From positions 1 through 64,000 of the forward strand of contig CADCBH010000003.1 in NCBI GenBank assembly GCA_902799655.1: a stretch of 64,000 nt of DNA, in the 5' to 3' direction. The notes under the pieces are model-generated. The model did no database searches. It had not been told where the DNA came from and worked only from the letters and a program-made list of their open reading frames with translations. The translations under genes were made by a program, and so were the position numbers. This document shows, in pieces, positions 1 through 8,783 of the stretch (position 1 is its first letter; each line of letters begins with the position of its first letter). This DNA comes from an uncultured Bacteroidales bacterium. Lineage in GTDB: Bacteria > Bacteroidota > Bacteroidia > Bacteroidales > Bacteroidaceae.

Positions 1-180
1 GCCTTCGGCAAGAAGGTGACGCTGGGCAACGGCTACTACAAGGAACAGAAGGGTGCCAAGGCTCCCCTGATCCCGCTGGGGGCTAGCAGCAGTAGCAACC
101 CCTCTCCTGACTCCCCCGGGGGGGAGAGTAACGGCGGCGGTACAACCCCAGGCGGCGGTGAGTACAACGAGGGGGATTAG
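1..180 (+). CDS. C-terminal end of an HU-like DNA-binding protein (partial)
   Basis: The window opens inside a gene in frame 1 that ends at TAG 178-180. The visible 59 residues begin AFGKKVTLGNGYYKEQ and run into a low-complexity tail rich in Ser, Pro and Gly. The first part resembles the end of the Bacteroidales HU/IHF-like DNA-binding proteins, and the tail is the type of disordered extension they often carry. The smalltalk gene that follows at 293 is a usual neighbour of this family, which supports the call. The tail contains a GC-rich palindrome around 100-128 that looks like an inserted short repeat read in frame. The N-terminal DNA-binding fold lies outside the window, so the assignment rests on the tail and the context. 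Confidence 0.5.
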   Translation, partial: AFGKKVTLGNGYYKEQKGAKAPLIPLGASSSSNPSPDSPGGESNGGGTTPGGGEYNEGD

Positions 181-182
181 CA

Positions 183-229
183 GCCTACCCCCTGCCCCCT
201 CCCTGAGGCCTACCCCCTGCCCCCTCCCT
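183..229. repeat. 22-bp direct repeat, two copies
   Basis: The C-rich 22-mer starting GCCTACCCCC occurs at 183-204 and again at 208-229. The second copy continues into CCTCCCTAAAAGGAGAGGG, a small inverted repeat. It lies between the HU-like gene and smalltalk copy 1. Confidence 0.7.
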
Positions 230-292
230 AAAAGGAGAGGGTGTGGATCGCAACTCGAAAAACATTACTAACTAAACAAAAACGGAAGAACG

Positions 293-394
293 ATGAAAAG
301 AGAGACTTGGAAAACGATTGTGCAGATTGCGATCAGCATTCTGACAGCACTGGCCACCACACTGGGTGTAACCTCGTGCATGGGAAACTGCTAA
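293..394 (+). CDS. Smalltalk family micro-protein, copy 1
   Basis: This 33-codon reading frame begins MKRETWKTIVQIAISI and ends at TAA 392-394. It has a charged start, one hydrophobic segment (about residues 8-26) and a TSC motif near the end. This matches the 'smalltalk' micro-proteins of Bacteroidales, which are commonly found beside HU-like DNA-binding proteins and N-acetylmuramoyl-L-alanine amidases. Their function is not known. The Cys after TS could be a lipobox or simply the end of a membrane helix. A near-identical second copy lies at 2190. A terminator follows directly. The gene is too short for routine ORF calling but the sequence match between the two copies makes it convincing. 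Confidence 0.85.
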   Translation: MKRETWKTIVQIAISILTALATTLGVTSCMGNC

Positions 395-397
395 TAG

Positions 398-428
398 AAA
401 AAAGCGAGCCGCAGGGCCCGCTTTTTTC
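398..428 (+). terminator. Rho-independent terminator after smalltalk copy 1
   Basis: AAAAAAGCG at 398-407 pairs with CGCTTTTTT at 419-427, enclosing a GC-rich loop and ending in a T tract, directly after the smalltalk stop codon. Confidence 0.75.
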
Positions 429-566
429 GTTTATAATAATCCTTCGGCATGGTATATTGGGTGAAGGAGAGATGAGTAAGCTGACGCAGCTGAACTCCTC
501 GAAAAGTTGGACAAGGAGGGCGTGGTAGAAAAGCATATTTCTTACGAAGTCGATTTGATATGAGAT

Positions 567-1916
567 TTACAGCAGTGGAGTCATATATAGTGGCAAATAA
601 ACCAAGCCATCCTTCACCTCAACATCTTTCGTGTGCAACACATAAGGAGTAGAGAGATACGGTCCAAACTTTTTCAGGCATTTTTTGATGGATGTAAGTG
701 TGTAGTTTGTGCCACTCTTTACTTCGATAGGCGATATGTTATGGCGTGAGGTCACTACTTCTTTCTGAATCAGGAAGTCCACCTGCATCCTGTTCTCAGC
801 ATCCTCCTTGTCATAGTTTGAGTAGAAGAATAGTTCGTTGCCTGCTGCCTTCAGCATTTGGGCCACAACATTCTCGACCAACATACCCTCATCCACCTCC
901 AGCTTGTCGAACATCAGCTTTTGGTATATCTCGTTCGTCACGATTCCTCTGGCGCTGAATGCCAGCGAAATCAACAGACCCGTATCACAGAAATAGCATT
1001 TAAGCGCCGTCCTGTCCTCATTCAGTTGCAAGCCGATATTCGGTGCCGTCGTATTGTAACTGATATTCACAATCTTCGAGTCCTCCAGCCAAAAAAAGGC
1101 ACTGTCATACTCACGCATACGGGCTTCGTCCTTCAGGGCTGAGAGTACGAATTTCTTTTCTTTCTTCTGCAGCTGTCCGGGGATGGCGTCATAGATAGCA
1201 CTCACCCTTGCCGTAGCACCTCCTGCGTATTTTTGAATGTCATTCTTGTATAATCGCAGAATCTGGCGCTTGATGGAGTCAACTTTTGTGAAGTCTCGTC
1301 CACTTGCGTACTCAGCCACTGCTTGCGGCATCCCGCCAACAATCAGATACTGGCGGAAATAGTGCATCGCCTCGCGATGAAATTCGCCCATCGGCTGTCG
1401 CTTCTCATAGTGGCTCCGGATATACGGCATCATCATCTCGTTGCCCATTGCCCAGAGGAATTCCTCAAAGTCCATCGGATACATTTCAATCCCATCCTCC
1501 TCAGATGGTATCAGAATATTGTCCACGTTCTTCTTTATTGAAATGAGTGATCCTGTCTCTATGTAGTCAAACCGATGGTCTGCCACCAGTGCCTTGATTG
1601 CCTCACGGGCACGGGGACATTTCTGCACCTCGTCAAAGATGATGAGCGACTGTCGGGGTGTCAACTGTTTTTTGTAGTGCAGTTGGATGTTCTGCAACAA
1701 CGTGTCAACATCCTCCAGATATTCTTCAAACCATCCCTTCACACGTGACGGTGCCTTACTGAAGTCAATCAGGATATATGAGACATACTCATTGCGGGCA
1801 AACTCTTCTGCTATATAACTCTTACCGATACGTCGTGCACCTTCTATTAGCAAGGCTGTAGTGCCTTGCTTCTCCTGTTTCCATTTCAGCAGATGATCAT
1901 ATATCTTCCTTTTCAT
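567..1916 (-). CDS. AAA-family ATPase with DUF4143 domain
   Basis: The 449-residue protein has a Walker A motif GARRIGKS at residues 26-33 and a Walker B/DEVQ motif around D95-E96, followed by a sensor-like ETGS segment. The C-terminal half has the PIEVKSG-type end typical of DUF4143, a nuclease-like fold. These ATPases are widespread and mobile in Bacteroidales, often in many copies, and their biological role is not settled. The gene stands alone on the minus strand with its own well-formed promoter at 1999-2030. It is of full family length. It interrupts an otherwise plus-strand area between the two smalltalk copies, which fits a transferred gene. Confidence 0.88.
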   Translation of the reverse strand: MKRKIYDHLLKWKQEKQGTTALLIEGARRIGKSYIAEEFARNEYVSYILIDFSKAPSRVKGWFEEYLEDVDTLLQNIQLHYKKQLTPRQSLIIFDEVQKCPRAREAIKALVADHRFDYIETGSLISIKKNVDNILIPSEEDGIEMYPMDFEEFLWAMGNEMMMPYIRSHYEKRQPMGEFHREAMHYFRQYLIVGGMPQAVAEYASGRDFTKVDSIKRQILRLYKNDIQKYAGGATARVSAIYDAIPGQLQKKEKKFVLSALKDEARMREYDSAFFWLEDSKIVNISYNTTAPNIGLQLNEDRTALKCYFCDTGLLISLAFSARGIVTNEIYQKLMFDKLEVDEGMLVENVVAQMLKAAGNELFFYSNYDKEDAENRMQVDFLIQKEVVTSRHNISPIEVKSGTNYTLTSIKKCLKKFGPYLSTPYVLHTKDVEVKDGLVYLPLYMTPLL

Positions 1917-1932
1917 ACAAGATGGTAATAAT

Positions 1933-1987
1933 TACACGTTTCCGCGTTTTTTCAGAGCGTGTTTTATACACATTTCCGCGATTTTTG
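1933..1987 (-). promoter_or_regulatory. Imperfect direct repeat in the ATPase leader
   Basis: ACACGTTTCCGCGTTTTT at 1932-1950 and ACACATTTCCGCGATTTTT near 1969-1986 are near-copies lying in the untranslated leader of the DUF4143 ATPase. They could be an operator or RNA element; this is inferred from position only. Confidence 0.35.
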
Positions 1988-1998
1988 TTATTCGCTGA

Positions 1999-2030
1999 CA
2001 AAGGTAATAAAGTTGTTTGATAATAGCAAA
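1999..2030 (-). promoter_or_regulatory. Bacteroidetes sigma-ABfr promoter of the DUF4143 ATPase
   Basis: On the minus strand TTTG (2027-2030) and TACCTTTG (1999-2006) are separated by 20 bases, the expected spacing. Transcription would begin near 1993, leaving a leader of about 75 bases. Confidence 0.75.
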
Positions 2031-2189
2031 CAATATTCGATATTTTTATTCGGTGGCATCAAACAAATGGCGCAAATCGATTAAACAGCTATTCCAAAAC
2101 CAGAATAAGGCTCCTGTAAATTTTTGATTAGATTTTTGAAAGATTTTGAGCGTAGCGACCCTCAAATCAAAAACAAAAACTAAAAAGCT

Positions 2190-2288
2190 ATGAAGAGAGA
2201 GACTTGGAAATCGATTCTGCAGATCGCAATTAGCATTCTGACAGCACTGGCCACCACACTGGGTGTAACCTCGTGCATGGGGCTCTGA
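2190..2288 (+). CDS. Smalltalk family micro-protein, copy 2
   Basis: This 32-codon frame begins MKRETWKSILQIAISI and ends at TGA 2286-2288. Over the first 31 residues it differs from copy 1 at only two positions (T8S, V10L), and the nucleotide sequence is also close, so it arose by a recent duplication or was spread with its locus. It keeps the hydrophobic segment and the TSC motif. No HU-like gene precedes it; the upstream 270 bp holds only the ATPase promoter and AT-rich sequence. It is followed at once by the long hairpin in direct repeat A. The usual amidase partner is absent here, but an amidase remnant sits beside direct repeat B at 8949. Confidence 0.82.
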   Translation: MKRETWKSILQIAISILTALATTLGVTSCMGL

Positions 2289-2294
2289 TCTCGA

Positions 2295-2488
2295 CAAAAA
2301 TCGCCCATTTCATCGGGAAAAATCCGATTGCGGAGCATTTTTGCCTCCGTGTCGGCCCCGAAGTGGGCGGTTTTTGTATTTTATGCTTTGAAACGTTGGA
2401 TTTTGATGTCAATCGGTGATGATTTTACTCATTTTAACGGTTCTGACTTTCGAAATCTGCAATTTTCTTTCAAAATTAGCAAAAATTG
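2295..2488 (+). repeat. Direct repeat A (about 194 bp), partner at 9182-9377
   Basis: The sequence from 2295 matches 9182-9377. The part from GAAGTGGGCGG onward (about 130 bp) is nearly identical, while the hairpin loop differs. It holds the terminator-like hairpin at 2296-2375. The gene-free stretch 2289-2598 consists of this repeat plus the promoter of the C10 peptidase gene. Confidence 0.85.
2296..2375 (+). terminator. Long terminator-like hairpin after smalltalk copy 2
   Basis: AAAAATCGCCCATTTC (2296-2311) pairs with GAAGTGGGCGGTTTTT (2360-2375), with two G-T wobbles, and ends in a T tract. The loop is long. The same structure is kept in direct repeat B. Confidence 0.55.
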
Positions 2489-2517
2489 CAGTTTTGGTAA
2501 GAAAAAACACGTTTTCA

Positions 2518-2549
2518 TTTGCTTTTTTGCTAACTATTTCGTATATTTG
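2518..2549 (+). promoter_or_regulatory. Promoter of the C10 peptidase operon
   Basis: TTTG at 2518-2521 and TATATTTG at 2542-2549 are 20 bases apart. The start codon at 2599 follows about 45 bases after the expected transcription start. Confidence 0.75.
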
Positions 2550-2598
2550 CCCACATTACTTATTACTTCGATTTAAAACAACCTAAAAAGACAAGCAA

Positions 2599-5544
2599 AT
2601 GAAACTACGATTACTGATATTTGCCTTTACATTTCTTCCTGTATTGGCATGGGCTGATGGAGTAGGCCGTGATGAAGCACTACGGATAGCAGAGCGCTTC
2701 TTTGCTCAGCAATCAGCACGTCGTGTCATTAAGGCTGACAAGATGCAAGTAGCCTATACTGCGCACCGCACTGGTGATAAAGCTGCGCTCTACGTGGTTA
2801 ATTATGGAGACAACGCTGGGTTTGTGATTGTCTCGGGTCGTAAAGACACAGACCATCCCGTACTTGGATGGAGCGACAGTGGGACCTTTGACTATGACAA
2901 GGCTCCCATCCAACTGAGAGATTTGCTGGAAGCATACAGCCATGAATATCAGCAGCTCACTACAGACAGGACAGTCTCGACTGACGGTCTCGTGGAATTG
3001 AATGATGGTCGCCTGGTCAAGCAAGTCTCTGATGACCAGAAACAAATGCTAAGAACAGTCATCCTGCCTCCTGTCAAGCAGACCACTCAACGCAGAGTAG
3101 AGTCTGTTCCTCATGTCGTCGTGGAGCCCTTGGTGAAGGTCCGTTGGAATCAGTATGCCGATTATATTGACCCTTACTATGGCGTTGCAGGCTGTACACC
3201 GACGGCAATGGCACAGATCATGGCCTATTGGAAATTTCCAGAGCGTGGTCGTGGTTTCCATTTACACAACAGGATTGAGGTACCAGACGGTGTCGATATG
3301 GATAAGGTTGCCCGAGATGTAGCCACAGGCCATCCTGAAGAGCTGGAGCGAATTATTAACGAGCATTCACATACCTACAGAGTGAATTTTTCAGAGTCCG
3401 TGTATAAATGGAACGCAATGGGCGGTTCTCAGCCCGTGACTGATGAAGAGTTCAGCAACTTCTCCAGAGTTCTATTCGACTGCCATGTGGCCTGTCGTCC
3501 TATCAAGATGGCAGACAATCGTGGCACGGGTGCATATATCGGTGATGCCGCTAAAGCGATGATGCTTTATTTCGGTTATAGTCCTGACTATCAGTCAATA
3601 GAATGTAAAGGAAACGAAAAGCTGATGCGACAGGAGCTTGATGCCGGCCGTCCGATTCTGATGGATGGCTATCCGCGGCCAGGAACAGGTCTTGAGGACG
3701 GTCATGCCTTTGTCTGTGACGGCTATGCCCAGGATGACTACTTCCACTTTAATTTCGGCTGGAGTGGTTCCGGTGACGGCTATTATCTTTTGAGCCGTGT
3801 GAATCCTGATATGAAAGACTTCAGTATAGGCCAGACAGCCTATATTGGCATCCAACCTTCGCTGGTCGCTGTAGAAGAGGGACAGGCCTTTATCAATGTA
3901 ACGCCAGAAGGGGTGGGTGTCGTCGTAGGTGGCTATGGTGACGTGGTAGTGCCTGCAAAAGTCGATAAAGACGGCAAGTCCTATCCTGTCATGAAGGTCA
4001 GGGAACATGCCTTCAATGTGCCTTCGTCAGAATACGACACATGGTTTGAAGACTATAAGAATGAGTTTGTGACACGCATCACGCTACCCGAGAGTGTGAC
4101 GGAGATTGGCGCTTTAGCTTTCCCAAGTCTCTATCTCAAGGAGGTCAATCTGCCCAGCAGCATCCGTAAGATAGGCGCCAATGCTTTCTTTTACAGCCGC
4201 CAACTGGAGAAGGTAAGCATCCCCAGTGTCGAGGCATGGCTTAACATCGATTTTGAACCCAACGTCCTGGAGTCGGGCTTCCCACAGTATATGTCCAACC
4301 CCATCTGGAATACCGACAACTCATTCAAGGGACGCCTCTATATCGGTGGCAAGGAAGCTACCGACATCGTTATTCCCGCAAGTGTCAAAGAAGTCAAGCC
4401 CTATGTCTTCTGTGGTTACCAGTTCTTGAATTCCGTAACCTTCGAGGAAGGCGTGGAGAAGATTGGCACCAGTGCTTTCGAACGTGTCCCGCTGAAGAAG
4501 TTCAACATACCTTCTACAGTCAAAGAAATAGGTGTCAATGCCTTCTATAACCACCAAGCATCAACCATTACGATTCCTGCCGGTCTGACCCGTGTGGGCA
4601 GCGACGCGCTGAGCGGCAATATGATTTCAGAGTATATCGTCGATGAGGATAACTCCAAGTACAGCGCCTATCAAGGCATCCTCTACGACAAGGCGCGCCG
4701 CACGCTTATCCATTGTCCTAATTACCGCCCTGGTTTCAGAGAAGACAAAGTACGCACTTCAGTTGGCGTTCCCTCGTCGGTCACTGCTATCCGAACCCAC
4801 TCCTTTGGCGATAATCTGGAGAAGCTGACGTTGCCACCATCTGTCAGGAGTATTGATGACGAAGCCTTTGTCAACACGAACAGGCTCAAGGAACTCTATC
4901 TCTACACGATGCAGCCGCTACCCATCAACGGGACAACATTCCACATGAATGCCACCTCTATGTTTAACAAACTCAATGTCCATGTGCCTGTTGGCGCTGG
5001 CGATGCCTACAGGGCAGCCTCCGTCTGGAAAGAGATGAACATTATTGAAGACCATGCTGAGGGCAGTATGCCGCCAGAGCATTACGACTACGCTACCGAC
5101 ATCAATGCTATTGAGCTTTTTGAGATGGTTGATCAGGGTGGTGTGACCGTAGGCAGGTATAGTTATATCCTCTTCGACGACCATCCTGTTATCACCCATT
5201 CAGGAGACTTGTTGTACATTACTTCAGACAAAGATCGTTTCGTCTTTGAGAAAGAAGTATATAAAGATTCATATAAGTTGAAGTTTGCTCATTACGATAC
5301 CCCAACAGGTATCGAAGAGGTGAAAGACGATTCCCGTCCAGCCGTATTCCGAATTGCTGGCAACCAGCTTGTTGTCAGCGGTCTTCTTGGAGGTACAAAT
5401 GTAGCCCTCTATGGTCTTGACGGTCGCCGGTTAGCCGCTGCCAAGGCTTCTTCACTCGGGGAAGTCCGTATTGATATTCCTGCTGCAAACATCATTATCG
5501 TAAAAGCTGGCAGTTATTCACTCAAGATTCACACAAAAAGATAA
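2599..5544 (+). CDS. Secreted C10 (streptopain-type) cysteine peptidase with BspA-like leucine-rich repeats
   Basis: The 981-residue protein starts with a signal peptide (MKLRLLIFAFTF... cut near residue 20). A Spi/PrtT-type propeptide covers about residues 22-110. The C10 catalytic domain spans about 175-425: the nucleophile is C199 in GVAGCTPTAMAQ, the catalytic His is H369 in DGHAFVCDGY, and the NFGWSG motif follows. From about 485 to 775 come BspA/TpLRR-type leucine-rich repeats (for example ITLPESVTEIGALAF), which mediate binding in other proteins. The last 70 residues resemble a type IX secretion sorting tail. C10 enzymes are made as zymogens held off by the propeptide. The gene is first in a two-gene operon. 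A secreted protease carrying its own binding domain suggests a targeted host or microbial substrate. Confidence 0.9.
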   Translation: MKLRLLIFAFTFLPVLAWADGVGRDEALRIAERFFAQQSARRVIKADKMQVAYTAHRTGDKAALYVVNYGDNAGFVIVSGRKDTDHPVLGWSDSGTFDYDKAPIQLRDLLEAYSHEYQQLTTDRTVSTDGLVELNDGRLVKQVSDDQKQMLRTVILPPVKQTTQRRVESVPHVVVEPLVKVRWNQYADYIDPYYGVAGCTPTAMAQIMAYWKFPERGRGFHLHNRIEVPDGVDMDKVARDVATGHPEELERIINEHSHTYRVNFSESVYKWNAMGGSQPVTDEEFSNFSRVLFDCHVACRPIKMADNRGTGAYIGDAAKAMMLYFGYSPDYQSIECKGNEKLMRQELDAGRPILMDGYPRPGTGLEDGHAFVCDGYAQDDYFHFNFGWSGSGDGYYLLSRVNPDMKDFSIGQTAYIGIQPSLVAVEEGQAFINVTPEGVGVVVGGYGDVVVPAKVDKDGKSYPVMKVREHAFNVPSSEYDTWFEDYKNEFVTRITLPESVTEIGALAFPSLYLKEVNLPSSIRKIGANAFFYSRQLEKVSIPSVEAWLNIDFEPNVLESGFPQYMSNPIWNTDNSFKGRLYIGGKEATDIVIPASVKEVKPYVFCGYQFLNSVTFEEGVEKIGTSAFERVPLKKFNIPSTVKEIGVNAFYNHQASTITIPAGLTRVGSDALSGNMISEYIVDEDNSKYSAYQGILYDKARRTLIHCPNYRPGFREDKVRTSVGVPSSVTAIRTHSFGDNLEKLTLPPSVRSIDDEAFVNTNRLKELYLYTMQPLPINGTTFHMNATSMFNKLNVHVPVGAGDAYRAASVWKEMNIIEDHAEGSMPPEHYDYATDINAIELFEMVDQGGVTVGRYSYILFDDHPVITHSGDLLYITSDKDRFVFEKEVYKDSYKLKFAHYDTPTGIEEVKDDSRPAVFRIAGNQLVVSGLLGGTNVALYGLDGRRLAAAKASSLGEVRIDIPAANIIIVKAGSYSLKIHTKR

Positions 5545-5550
5545 AAAGGT

Positions 5551-8118
5551 ATGAAGAAGTTTTTTTCCATTCTGACGCTGCTATTACTAACCTGTAGCAC
5601 TGTCAATGCCCAATATATGCTGAAAGTGAAATATACTGACGGCACTCATGACTTGTATGAAATCGATTGTACCGACAACGTGGAATTCGAAGAATTCTCC
5701 TATGCTGATATCTCAAAGGTTTACATGACTGTTCATGGCCGACTGGCGGGACAGAATAATACCAGTGGCAATGGCTATCCTCTTGATATGATAGAAGAGG
5801 TGAGTATCGTAGGTACGGAACCGACTGCTCCAGCCGCCGAGAGGAGTTCCTTCAAGGTTGACGAGCAGACGTCATCAGTCAATATGGTCAACTACAGCAT
5901 ATCCTTTGGTCCCTGCGCTATCCCTGGCGAGAAGACGCTAACAGTCAATCGCATAGATAACTACAAGGCTCCCGAGGGCTTGGAGGATGGTGTGAACTAC
6001 ATGACGGTCTATGATTTTGACCTTGAAGGCATTCACGACTTGAAGGGCGTGGTGGAAATCCGTTTTCCTGCACCTAAGAAGTGTTTTGCCGCTTACCTCA
6101 ACGAGGAAACTGGTGATTGGGATCCTGTGTTGAGCTATTACGACGACAAGTCTAAAGAAATGGTTATCATCACAGATCATCTGTCAACTTACTCCATGTT
6201 CGAGGTGACAGACGAACACACACGAAATGCCAAGCTGAAATACTGGGACTTCCAACCGATACAGCCTGCCAACATGCAGGCGGTGGCAGAGAAACTGGCA
6301 GAAGTGGCACAGTCCACTGATCCTACCCTGGCTGCCATCGAAGCTTTTGGCAATGACGATTTTGCCTTATACAGCCTCGGACTGAGCGTCGCCATGACAC
6401 CTGTCTCGGCAGGCGGTTTCGACCTGAAACTGATTAAAGGCTATTCAGATCTTATTGGCAGAATGGGACAGGCCTGGTCTGTGATGCAGATTGCCAATGC
6501 TATCGACCGACACGACGATGTGACAGCGGCAACGACTGCCACCAAGCTGGTCTTCGACTTTGTGGTCAAACCCCATCTTGAGAATAAAATCTTCAAAGGA
6601 AACTTCCTGTTTCCTCTCTGCATGACCGCTTTGGCTGTGCTCGACTGGGAGATTAACTGGTTTGGTACGACGGTCCATAACACTGCCACCACACTCTATC
6701 AGAATGCTTATAATGTCTATTTCAAACCCCAGAGTGAATATCCCATGATGAGCGGCTATGGCTACCGCACTGCCGAACAATGGTACGACCTCATCTATCC
6801 TCTTTTCAATGACAGAAACAATGACCCCAATGATGCAAAGGACGAGATAGAGCGCTTAGTCACTGACTATGTGAATCAGCCTTGGCGTGACACAGACGGT
6901 TTTACGTTTGCTGTATCTGATTGCAGAGGCTGGTGGCCCTTCTGGGTGGAAATTACCGATAAAGACCGACAGGAAATTTCTCAGGCCCATCGCAAGGAGC
7001 TCTACACGGGAACGTTGAAGAGTGTTATTCAGAACATCAACCGCAAATACCTCTGCAAGAGCAAGGAACAGTTTGATAAAGTCTATGAGGAATACGCCAC
7101 GATGATGAATAAGATTGTCAACCTCAAATTCAACGATTCGTCCGTGGAAAAAGGCGGCAAGAGCAAGTTTGCCGGCTGCAAGGTAAGATTTTCGGAAGTA
7201 CCTTCCACCATCACCGACCCCGAGAAATGGGAATGCGTCATCAAGGACGATGGCACAGCCATGATACAGTTCCGCATGTATCCCTACTTGACGGAAGGTT
7301 TCAAGCCCGAACTCGAAGTCATTGACGCGGAAGAATGCAAAGTGGGCAACATCGACATCCAGGGCATTCAGAGCACCGGACGCTTCTATGAGGCAACGTT
7401 TGACTTGTCCAACGGGGAAATCATGGCACTCAAAGACAAGTGGGATATCAAGATAGATCCTAACCAGGCTGCCTACGAAACCCAAGATGTCAGCGGAAAT
7501 ACCTATTATTTCGGACCTCTGACCTTCCCCGACAACAAGAACGCCAAAGGTGATCACACCATGATTCCAGGTGATATCTGGGGCATATACAATGGCATTG
7601 CGGAGGCCTTTGAGGAGCGCACACTGAGCGTGGACGCTGAGGGTAACTTCTCCATCAATAACAAGGGACTCACCATGAGCGGACATTTTAATTCACGCAC
7701 AGGAACGGGTACTGGAAAGTTCAAACTGAATGTCAGTTCTCAAGGCCGCAACATCGCCGATGAGAGCAAAGCCTTCGATGACTGGTACGCATTCAGTCTA
7801 TGGGTCCAGGGAGGCAAGCAAGGCAAGGCTCCTACACTAACGGCGGAAACACTGAAAGATTTTGATGCGACCTTCTCCGTCGAAGGAACACTTGACATCA
7901 GCTATTCCGATTTGATGCAACTATATGCCATCCACTTAGATGGAATAGGCACCTTCAATTTCGCAGGTGTCTGCTATATGGGTGGCAGCGACATCTATTG
8001 GGAGAAAAATGACGACGGTGTCTATATCATGAAATATCACTCCAAGAAAATGGACCTTGAAAATCTGTACATCAACGATGGCCAGCTCATCTTCAGTCCT
8101 ACTCTGATCTTCAAGTGA
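5551..8118 (+). CDS. Secreted protein of unknown function, partner of the C10 peptidase
   Basis: The 855-residue product has a clear signal peptide ending TVNAQ (residue 21). The next 70 residues are of a kind seen at the start of other Prevotella secreted proteins (YTDGTHDLYEIDCTDNVEF). No catalytic motif or known domain was recognised in the rest, which looks like a mix of beta-rich and helical regions. It starts only 6 bp after the C10 peptidase stop, so the two are almost certainly co-transcribed and co-translated. Genes next to C10 peptidases can encode their inhibitors, but those are around 100-130 residues, so an inhibitor role here is uncertain; it may instead be a substrate, scaffold or surface partner. 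It lacks an obvious sorting tail. Confidence 0.75.
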   Translation: MKKFFSILTLLLLTCSTVNAQYMLKVKYTDGTHDLYEIDCTDNVEFEEFSYADISKVYMTVHGRLAGQNNTSGNGYPLDMIEEVSIVGTEPTAPAAERSSFKVDEQTSSVNMVNYSISFGPCAIPGEKTLTVNRIDNYKAPEGLEDGVNYMTVYDFDLEGIHDLKGVVEIRFPAPKKCFAAYLNEETGDWDPVLSYYDDKSKEMVIITDHLSTYSMFEVTDEHTRNAKLKYWDFQPIQPANMQAVAEKLAEVAQSTDPTLAAIEAFGNDDFALYSLGLSVAMTPVSAGGFDLKLIKGYSDLIGRMGQAWSVMQIANAIDRHDDVTAATTATKLVFDFVVKPHLENKIFKGNFLFPLCMTALAVLDWEINWFGTTVHNTATTLYQNAYNVYFKPQSEYPMMSGYGYRTAEQWYDLIYPLFNDRNNDPNDAKDEIERLVTDYVNQPWRDTDGFTFAVSDCRGWWPFWVEITDKDRQEISQAHRKELYTGTLKSVIQNINRKYLCKSKEQFDKVYEEYATMMNKIVNLKFNDSSVEKGGKSKFAGCKVRFSEVPSTITDPEKWECVIKDDGTAMIQFRMYPYLTEGFKPELEVIDAEECKVGNIDIQGIQSTGRFYEATFDLSNGEIMALKDKWDIKIDPNQAAYETQDVSGNTYYFGPLTFPDNKNAKGDHTMIPGDIWGIYNGIAEAFEERTLSVDAEGNFSINNKGLTMSGHFNSRTGTGTGKFKLNVSSQGRNIADESKAFDDWYAFSLWVQGGKQGKAPTLTAETLKDFDATFSVEGTLDISYSDLMQLYAIHLDGIGTFNFAGVCYMGGSDIYWEKNDDGVYIMKYHSKKMDLENLYINDGQLIFSPTLIFK

Positions 8119-8260
8119 AAGATCATCCAAGACCTTGCCTTGCTTTCAGGGAATCTGTCTGGCTAATTGGTTTTAAAGGTTTTGGTTCCTATCAGCTTAC
8201 TGCGAAGTCCCAGGTGGAGGCGGGTCGTGACCGCACCATAATATGTTAAAAATGGGACTT

Positions 8261-8294
8261 TTTGCGGATAATTGCTTGAAAAACTGTAATTTTG
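8261..8294 (+). promoter_or_regulatory. Likely promoter of the DUF3791 cassette
   Basis: TAATTTTG at 8287-8294 fits the -7 element. The nearest TTTG (8261-8264) is 22 bases upstream, slightly more than usual. The expected start of transcription near 8300 favours ATG 8326 over ATG 8305. The 186 bp before the cassette hold no other recognisable element. Confidence 0.5.
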
Positions 8295-8325
8295 CAGAGT
8301 ATAAATGTTTATATCAACAAACAAT

Positions 8326-8550
8326 ATGGCACGTGACGAAAGAAACATGATAGGATATACGGTGGCACTTGTCAGTGAGTTCGCTCTCCGTTTCAGCATC
8401 CGTCCCCGTCAGGCCTACGCCTATTTGAAACGTTACAAGGGGATGGAGCATTTGCTGCACCATTATGGCGTCCTGCACACTCAGTCGTTTCCTGATACAG
8501 TTGACGTACTGGCTCAAGTGTGCCAAAACAATGGAGGGGGACTGCGATGA
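8326..8550 (+). CDS. DUF3791 family protein
   Basis: The 74-residue protein (MARDERNMIGYTVALV...) matches the short helical DUF3791 family: an N-terminal EFALRFSI..QAYAYL helix pair, a YKGMEHLLHHYGVLHT centre and a C-terminal DTVDVLAQVC segment. In Bacteroidales it is usually the first gene of a small cassette with DUF3990 and a third short protein. Such cassettes look like toxin-antitoxin systems, although the role of DUF3791 is unproven. ATG 8326 is chosen over ATG 8305 because the upstream one lies almost at the expected transcription start. Its TGA overlaps the next start codon in an ATGA. Confidence 0.8.
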   Translation: MARDERNMIGYTVALVSEFALRFSIRPRQAYAYLKRYKGMEHLLHHYGVLHTQSFPDTVDVLAQVCQNNGGGLR

Positions 8551-8783
8551 TACGACTCTATCATGGTTCAATTGTAAAGATTGAGGTGCCAGACCTCACC
8601 CATTCTAAACCTTTCAAGGACTTTGGAAGGGGGGGTTACTTGTCGCCCAACAAACAACAGGCATGGGACATGGCTTTCCAGAAAATCAATCAGACCAAGT
8701 ATGACATCAAAATTGACACCAGAGCAGAGACAACTGCTGAAAGACGAGTTGAGTGTGGACATAGCAGGTTACCTTGTGGATGA
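8547..8783 (+). pseudogene. Truncated DUF3990 gene
   Basis: The frame opens with the DUF3990 signature: MIRLYHGS, KPFKDFGRGGYLSP and QAWDMAF. DUF3990 proteins are related to ADP-ribosyltransferases and are thought to be toxins; intact members are roughly twice this length. After about residue 50 the frame leaves the family and runs on out of register over the start of the next gene, stopping after 78 residues. An internal deletion near 8690 seems to have removed the remainder and joined the front end to the third gene of the cassette. The glycine pair GRGG, where family members often have GxGFYL, may be a further change. It is probably inactive. Confidence 0.75.

Noticed and set aside
241-528. 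95-codon frame overlapping smalltalk copy 1
   Set aside because: It runs through the terminator and is out of frame with the recognised micro-protein.
6856-7686. 276-codon minus-strand frame
   Set aside because: Antisense to the secreted partner of the C10 peptidase; no family features.
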